Origin: Pestalotiopsis fici W106-1
Taxonomy: Eukaryota; Ascomycota; Sordariomycetes; Amphisphaeriales; Sporocadaceae
Direction of reading: 5' to 3'
Length of the DNA: 64,000 nucleotides
Assembly: GCF_000516985.1 (NCBI RefSeq)
Contig: NW_006917095.1
Location: 3,061,095-3,125,094, forward strand
Below the pieces are notes generated by a model that was given only the letters and a program-made list of their open reading frames with translations, ran no database searches and was not told where the DNA came from. Positions 57,349 through 64,000 of the stretch are shown piece by piece (position 1 is the stretch's first letter; the number at the start of each line of letters is the position of its first letter). Both the position numbers and the translations under genes were made by a program.

Positions 57349-58142
57349 ATGAGCAAACCTACCATCGTCATTGTCCCCGGCGCGTGGCAACAGTCAGCAG
57401 CCTTGCTGGACTTTTCCCGAAAGTTAAATGAAGCCGGATACCCAACAGAATTGGTGCAAGTTCCTTCTGTGGGAGCGGCCGGAAATCCGCTTTCTGGCCT
57501 TGCAGACGACGTTCAGGCTGTGCGATCGTCGCTGAGAGAGGTTAGGCAGAGTGGCAAGAGAGCGTTGATCCTAGCGCACTCAGCTGGAGGCGTGTCTGGC
57601 AGCATGGCTATTGACGGGTATGATGTGATCGGTATCATTTATCTCGCCGCATTTGTGATACCTAAAGACGCATCGATTCTTGGGCTGGTCGGTGGTGAAC
57701 CTTTGCCTTGGATGGACGTTCAGGTTCGTGTGCACTTGACCCCAGAGATCAGCCACTGGCGCGTCACTAGGGAACAGTCATTGCTAATAATAATAAGGGT
57801 GATCGAGTATTTGTCAAACCGGAGTTTATGTCTCATGTTTTCTTCAACGATATGGAACCAGAACTACAGAACAAATGGGCCAGTGAAATGACGCACACCT
57901 CAGCGAAGCTTTTTAGCACGCGCTGCGAGTATGAGCCATGGATGAATGGTGTTCAATGCGGCTACATCTTTTGTTCACAGGATAACGCTCTGCCGCCCCA
58001 GTATCAGGAGCAGATGATCAACTTACTCGGACCAAACGTGGTCTGTGCTAGATTGGAGACTGGTCATTGTCCTCATCTCAGCGCGCCTGATAAGCTTTTG
58101 CAGGCATTCCAATCGATCGTATCTAAATTTATTACAAAATAA
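57349..58142 (+). CDS. Alpha/beta hydrolase (AB hydrolase 6 type)
   Basis: Two exons, 57349-57723 and 57798-58142; total 720 nt, 239 aa. It opens KPTIVIVPGAWQ, the oxyanion-strand region. The nucleophile elbow is AHSAGG with Ser78. The acid is probably Asp187 in SQDNALPP and the base His215 in ETGHCPHLS, so the triad is complete. The size and the PGAW start place it with small esterases of the salicylate-esterase / methyl-ester-hydrolase style. No signal peptide, so intracellular. The intron acceptor is AAG with a TGCTAATAA branch site just upstream. Substrate unknown; it is next to the arsenic pair, but no link is evident. Confidence 0.85.
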
Positions 58143-58495
58143 TAGTTGTTAGATAGTAGACAGTAGATCCCGTACATAAGGTGTTCTGCATCACACTGAT
58201 CAACGCTGTGGCACTCAGAAAGATATACGGGGCCCCCGGGAATCAGCTGAAGCCACCTTACGAAGCCCGCGCCTCGTCAAGACATCACAGAATTAACAAA
58301 TATCGGAACAAATCAACAGTATCTAAAAGCCTTGACATTACGGAGCGATCTATAGCATACTCGAGTGTGTAAGATCCATTTGTTATCTGACCATTATCCG
58401 CGCTGAAGATTGCATTACTAGCTTTTAACTATGACAAGGTCGACCTGGCCAGGCTCCGCCTTGATTTGACGACGAAAGCCTTGACGTGCGGATGC
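58143..58495. other. Intergenic between convergent genes
   Basis: 353 bp between the hydrolase and the nitrilase-family gene; probably holds both terminators. Nothing else seen. Confidence 0.4.
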
Positions 58496-59739
58496 TCAGA
58501 TAATGCTTTTGATAGGGACAGTCTTCTTAGCAAAGAAAGTACTGTTGACCTTGGGAATGTAAGCGGGGAATTCGGCCACGATCTGCTGCAGGGCAGCCCA
58601 GCTTTGCTCTCCATCAGAGTCATATGTTGCATTAGAGAAAGTGGTGGTGTTGATTGTTGCAGTGATGTAATTGACTTCGGGCGAGTCGGTCGCGTTGATG
58701 ATGCTGAGCGTGCTGCCATCATTACCGAAGATGGAGGCGGTACCAACAGCGGGCATGATAACGTATGCGCCACTGTTCACAGCATAGGCGCGCGCTGCCG
58801 CACCTCCAACCTCGGCGGATTCCCAGGCCGCAGGGTCCACGCCGAAATCCGGTGCGTAACTAAAAGAGCTCGTCAGCCAGTGTCGTAGTGATGCATTAGA
58901 TCAACTCATAGAAACTTACGGGAAAGCCGCAATGTGGATATTTTCTGCCTGAGCTTGCATTACAAAAGTCATGGTTGGCTGGCCTCAGTGATTAGTAGAT
59001 GTTCTCCGGATCGCGCGTATACAATCAGCTAGACTAAAAACCTACGTGGAAGTGCTCCCAACACTCAAGGAGGCCGATGCGACCATGTGGAGTCGGGGTC
59101 ACAGTCAGACCTGACATGTCCCCATCAGACCAGATATCACGTTCGACGCCCGAGGGACGTAACTTGCGTCGATGTCGTAGAATAGTTCCGTCTGGACCAA
59201 CGAGCACCTGTGCCATGAAGATCATGCCGTCTGCGATCTCTGAGAAACCAAACTCGCCGTACACGCCTTGGTCTTTAAATGCGTTGACCAATTTTCGGAA
59301 AGCGGCACTGTCGATTGACATGGACTGCGAGACATATTGGGCAATCTGCTCGGCAGTGTATGCCGTGTTGATGGCCTAATAATGAGATCGCGAATGAGAA
59401 TTTGCCCGAAATTGACTGAATGGAAGAAAAATAGCAATGACTCACCACAGGATACCCAGGAAAGTAAAGCTCGGGAAATGCAATCAAAGCGACTCCGTCA
59501 TCTTTGGCCTCGGCGATGGTTTGGATGGCTTGGTCAACTGTAGCATTCAGGTCCAAGTCAACCCAAGTCTTGTTCAAACCGACAGGAAGTGCAAAGTTGA
59601 CAGGGGGCTGTCGGACAGCAGCCACTGTGAAAGCTTCGGCGTCAATCGCAGCATATGCCTCAGCAGAGCCGCATGCTGCAGCTGTCAAGGCAGCGGGCAA
59701 CTGGGCCGCAACAAGCAGAGTGATTGGCAAGAAATACAT
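58496..59739 (-). CDS. Secreted nitrilase-family carbon-nitrogen hydrolase
   Basis: Four exons: 59739-59446, 59375-59046, 58978-58920 and 58859-58496; total 1047 nt, 348 aa. Residues 1-22 (MYFLPITLLVAAQLPAALTAAA) form a signal peptide. The catalytic triad is complete: Glu90 in AFPELYFPGYP, Lys169 in HRRKLRPS and Cys203 in LLECWEH. The CWEH context is that of true nitrilases and cyanide hydratases rather than amidases or N-carbamoylases. Those enzymes convert nitriles to acids (or HCN to formamide). Most fungal nitrilases are cytosolic, so export is unusual. Several NxT/S sites (NAT, NTT, NST) fit passage through the ER. An amidase gene lies 1.9 kb upstream. Confidence 0.88.
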
Positions 59740-61627
59740 CTTGATCTTGTTGACAAAATTGCAGACAGGCAAAGTTTCATTCGCCTGGAACTTGGTAGTG
59801 GGCAGGGCCCATTTCTTTAATAATCACGATGTCGTCCTTATCTGTACAATAGTGCAATTCAATAATTGCAAACTTTAACGCAATACTTTTTGTTAAGACT
59901 CGCTTTCCCCTATCTACAAATCAAGGATATCGGCAACTAGTCGGTCAATGACGGCCTCGTTGCAGTAACGGGTATCGTCCCAGACTCCCGGGATTCGCAA
60001 TGGATCCATATGAATATCTTAATCCCGAGTCTAGGGCCACAAGATATCTCGGTAGATACCCGCGTATTGTGTACGTATCTATACTAGCTTAGCTTACAAT
60101 GAACGTGTGGCACCTGGAACCAAAATTCGGGTCGTTGCCGAAGTGGGGATCTTGGCTGGAGATGGCGAGCTGCGAGACGACTCAAGCTGAGATTGACAGC
60201 TCTTATATGACGGAAGGTAGAGCAAGTAGAGTTTGCATTATTTGCCCGCCATGATGGAAAGGAGATGTTTACAATGGTATAAGAATACTATATTTAGCGT
60301 GGAATGCTTACTATGCAATCATGAGCTGTAAATTCAAAATGACTGATAATAGATGCCATCTTTCGCCCATCTTATTATCTAATCGCAATCAAATTTTTTT
60401 TTTTTTGGACTTTCGCATCCGTCGTATCTTGACTTTGTGTAGTCGAGCAATCGGATACTACCCGGATTGCCCAAAGCTACATATCCTAGGTCTACAGTGG
60501 TGCCGTAATTCTAGCGCGTATTGGCTGCGTCTCCACAACACCTTTCCAGGGCTGCAGATAATGTCTCTTGCGCAAAACGATCTGTCCTTGGATAATGTCT
60601 GAAGCTGGCCATAATCCTACATATCTACCTAAGTAACTCAACGCGCCGCTGAAATCATGTGCGGCGATGTAGCTTGAATGGGCTAAATGCAAGGTGTGTA
60701 CCTGGGGATTCAGAGGGTACGTCACTTTGGCACCGAGCTTGTACGCTGCGCGTCCCATGTCGCGTAGGCTACAGCGGAGCTAGGGAGGGAGGACTAGAGT
60801 CGATTAGCGCAAATGGCACTGTAAAGAGGGGGGAAAAACGACCATCTTTAATTCCAGTTCTGCGATTATTATTATAATGACAGTCAAAGTATTTAAGGAG
60901 CAATAATGGTTGGGAGATGATAGTGGATAGGCAAAATATGGTTTCGGGCATGCTCACAGCTGTGTTGGAAGACTGGCAGTGCGCAATATTCCAAAGTCCT
61001 ACGAATAATGTGGTGTTGGAACCTATCTCTTTCTCAATTGTTTCTTTCTCAATTGCTTGATTGCATTGATCCTCGGCTCTCTTCTAGGCTCACAAACAGG
61101 TTTCTATTTTGTTATTCTCAATATTCGAGCCTATTTCTCACTGGCCGCCTTATTCTGGTAGTCATCTTCGTGGCAGCCATCAAGGCGATGCCCTGTACTT
61201 GGCTTCCCCAGAATCTGTGGATCAACTGCCAAAAGCTTCCAAGTCTATTTCCCAAGCCCAAGCGACTAGCAACTTTGTTCCAATCGCTGTCATAAAACCT
61301 CTCTAAGCTCTTGGCATCATACTTGCAGCAAAATGATGTACTGGATTAAGAGTTCCTCCAAGGTCAGTTACCATGGCCAAAAAACACAGGAAAGACCCAA
61401 TTCGAAGTAAAAAGAGACCAGATCTATACCTGAAAGGATTGTGTTCCATTAGTTTGATGCTTGAAGCATTCTAAGACATTTTTTCGGCTTTCTTTTTAGA
61501 ATCCATGGCTGCGACACCCCTCTACCACATTCCACAATATATTAGGAATGGCCCAAAATCGATTACACGGGAGAAGCAGTAAGAGGAAGGAAGTTTTGAC
61601 CCCATTTGTATCCCAAACTACTACCCT
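59740..61627. other. Intergenic, no gene recognised
   Basis: 1.9 kb between the nitrilase start and the amidase stop. Short motif-free frames only; a T-rich run near 60390 and no identifiable repeat. Confidence 0.4.
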
Positions 61628-63746
61628 TTAAAACATGAAACGGCCAGTCTTTACTCCTCGAGGTAAGTCCATTGCATAAGCCACTTCGCGCACAAGATTC
61701 GTCAACATCAAGTCGCAGCCATATGCCGCCTGGATTTCGACCGCAGCGGGGAATTTCTCCGTCGCTAGAGTGACTCGACTGAGGTACTCTACTTCGCCAA
61801 CCGGAACCACAATCTCCGGGCTTCCGTTGAGAACGGATAGCAGATTCCAGCTGATATATCCCGCCAAGGCCGACGCAGTACCGCTCGCCGAGTCCGAAGT
61901 CGTGGAATCTCGGTACCACGGTTTGCCACCATTCCCATTGAACGGGAAGACAACAATAGTCTGCGAGCACGTGGTGTCATCCGGGCTCAAGATGTGCTTT
62001 CTATACCATGCCTGGAATTCTGCTCTTTGTGCTGCCCCGAGCTGTGTCTGCGAGTTGGTTGAAAGACTGACATTGCTGCTTGTATCATCCAAGGTCATGT
62101 ATGGATAGGTTCCGAATTTACTGATGTAGTCTTTTTGAAATCTTAGGAAGAAAGTGCTCGTGCCTTGCACGTAACTAAACGTCTTAACACCTTATTAGCT
62201 TCCATCCAATGAACTGTTTCTGGATTCTTACATTTTGGAAATAATCGCCGATACTAGTATTTCCATGACCGGAAGTGTTGAGCCAAAGCCGATTGGTGTC
62301 AATTGGTGTACGATCAACTCCCAGAAAAGCTTCTAGTTTCTGCAAATATAACTCGCAAGGGGCAATGTAGTCAGCGTCCACATTTGTCCAGTATTCTTGG
62401 GGATATAATATTCTGTTCGGAAACTTTGTAAAGTTTTTGAAATTGGATCCGCGATACATGGCCGCGCCAAATGTATTCAAGGAGTCGACATCGCGAGCGA
62501 AATGGCCCGCTGCATCAAAGGGCCCAAAGTCTGTGAATGTGGTGTTGGTACTGTTAATGGAGCTGCGAATACCGTAAAGACCATTCAAGGCTGAAGGATA
62601 GCGCATGGCTGCCAAACAAGTCAGTTTTTGAATACAGATAAGATAAAGGTTTTACAGACATCCACCGGTATCTTCACCCACAGTGTTGTCTAGCCAGTCG
62701 TAGGCGATCATGGAAGAGCCGGATCCTGCCGAAGATGCACCCGGTATCTGGTAGGAATCGCCCCTCACGTTCTAGAGCAGTCAGCATCTTTGATTTTCCG
62801 AGTATAGGGCCATAAGACTTACGACTGGCAGAGAGTAATCGACCCACTGAGCCGCGGTAAAGTATGCTTGCGCAAATGTTGATAGCTTTGTTTTGCCAAC
62901 AATGATAGCGCCCTGGTCGATAAGAGCCTGAATAACACCCGAAGTACGATTTGCGGGAGGGTACGTTGCTGCATATGATCGACTCCCGTAAGTCGTCAAA
63001 AGGCCGTTGATGTCATACTCATCCTTGACTGCAACACGGTAGCCGGCAAGAGGCTTTTCGGGAGAAGGTTGATAGAATAGCCTAGATGGTACAGCAACGG
63101 ACATAAAACCGAATTGATTGCCTGAATTGGCCGCAAGAGGTTCATATACGTTGGCATCATTGGCGCTGGGAACAGAGGCCAAGACAAACGAATTTGTAAA
63201 GTCGTCATATAAACGCCAGGCTCGGTGCAAGCCTGCATAGGTGGCAAAATATGGTCCATCTGGAAGCGTTACATTGCAGCTTGAGTCAGCTCTGAAAATG
63301 TTCTCGACCCCCAACGATTGGATCAATTGATGTGCGTCATCAGCAAAGCTGACGTTGTGATGTCCCTGAATGTAGAATGCTGTTGAGCAAGATACAAAAG
63401 TCAGCACTTTTGAGGTCGGCAGGCGGGAAGCGGTAATGCACCATACCTGACAAGAAACCTTTTGTGTAAACATCGTCCTGGTCCAAGAATCCCGAAATCG
63501 TATTGTTCAACCATGAAGCTGTGACGAATTGTTCGGGCAAGGTCAGAACGGTGACGGGTGCTGGCGTCGGAATTTCAAAGTGATACGGTAACTTTTACCT
63601 TTGTTATTCACCGCTTCGAATTTTCGATCAAGAATACTCACCTCTACTTTTGACGGGATATAGTATGTCACATTCAAAAGTTGAGTAACAGATGAAGCAG
63701 AAGTGCAGGCCACGAAGGCCGCCATGGCTTGCAATGGGTGGACCAT
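61628..63746 (-). CDS. Secreted amidase (amidase signature family)
   Basis: Six exons: 63746-63642, 63591-63447, 63379-62823, 62771-62660, 62608-62232 and 62182-61628; total 1851 nt, 616 aa. A signal-like N terminus (MVHPLQAMAAFVACTSASS) is followed by an extra ~150-residue N-terminal region before the amidase core, as in many fungal secreted amidases. The Ser-cisSer-Lys elements are present: Lys in VAVKDEYDINGLLT, the Gly/Ser-rich PGASSAGSGSS, and the nucleophile loop GEDTGG followed by S-M-R-Y-P after splicing. Restoring that loop requires donor GTCTGT at 62659, which is non-standard but in frame. Many NxS/T sites support secretion. Amidases hydrolyse amides to acids plus ammonia. Confidence 0.86.
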
Positions 63747-64000
63747 CCTCACATGTATTCAAGTGGTCCTTGTCATTTGCTTTCGACTTGTCTTGAGTCC
63801 CCAACTTTTTGCATGGACATGGTGCACGAATTTAAATGACAAGTCCCCTTGAGCGGAACGGTATTTATAATGACAAATAATCATGATAAGCAAGCTCAGA
63901 TGGGATTTCTATAAATGATAGCCTTATTTCGGCGTCTTTGATTGCGTGCTGCTGCAATGGACCGCATGCACTAACTAAAGGCAAGCAGCCAGGTTCGCGT
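63747..64000. other. Amidase upstream region to window edge
   Basis: 254 bp with no gene; probable amidase promoter. A TATTTATAA at about 63861 could be a TATA element for the leftward gene. Confidence 0.35.

Noticed and set aside
1..64000. CRISPR arrays, operons with Shine-Dalgarno sites, riboswitches
   Set aside because: The window is eukaryotic (spliceosomal introns throughout); no regularly spaced repeats or riboswitch-like folds were seen.

Overview
This window is nuclear DNA of a filamentous ascomycete, most likely a Sordariomycete and possibly Hypocreales. The evidence is short spliceosomal introns (about 45-75 nt, GTRAGT donors, CTRAC-like branch sites, YAG acceptors) and fungus-restricted families: HET, PTH11-like/rhodopsin-type membrane protein, UstYa/DUF3328, Fungal_trans_2. 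A very AT-rich LTR retrotransposon also carries the all-transition damage expected of repeat-induced point mutation (RIP). The order is a guess; the sequence does not name a species. Two runs of 100 N (21551-21650, 50220-50319) are assembly gaps.

Layout. 1-454: 5' end of a thiolase-like gene leaving the window. 2.0-3.5 kb: frameshifted remnant of a fungal regulator. 3.5-10.0 kb: a pisatin-demethylase-like P450, a rhodopsin-like membrane protein and an MFS transporter. 12.2-21.5 kb: an SDR, a 45-aa secreted peptide, a UstYa-family protein, a HET protein, a Fungal_trans_2 regulator and a quinone-oxidoreductase-type MDR protein; this has the look of a small secondary-metabolism or RiPP-like neighbourhood. 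22.8-35.6 kb: an unknown 137-aa protein, then a class II terpene cyclase (squalene-hopene cyclase family) cut in two by a 7.6-kb Ty3/gypsy chromodomain element, with a P450 divergent from it. 37-45 kb: a Thr-rich secreted protein, an F-box protein, a 3.5-kb stretch with no gene I can see, and a secreted protein with three five-cysteine modules. 46-54 kb: a GIY-YIG/T5orf172-type protein and a large HET protein with a frameshift at an 11-G run. 54.6-56.6 kb: a divergent arsenic pair (rhodanese/Acr2-like reductase and ArsH). 57.3-64 kb: an alpha/beta hydrolase, a secreted nitrilase-family enzyme and a secreted amidase.

How the genes may work together. The terpene cyclase and its divergent P450 look like the core of a triterpenoid (hopanoid-like) pathway. 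The retrotransposon insertion has a 5-bp target duplication, and removing it with one duplication copy leaves the cyclase reading frame open. The peptide, UstYa protein and SDR could form a small modified-peptide locus, but this is speculative. The arsenic pair shares a 524-bp divergent promoter. The nitrilase and amidase both carry signal peptides and catalyse chemically related steps.

Gene models were built by hand from splice signals. Where exon lengths sum to a whole number of codons with good family motifs, I regard them as sound. Family assignments are from motif recognition only; no database search was run.
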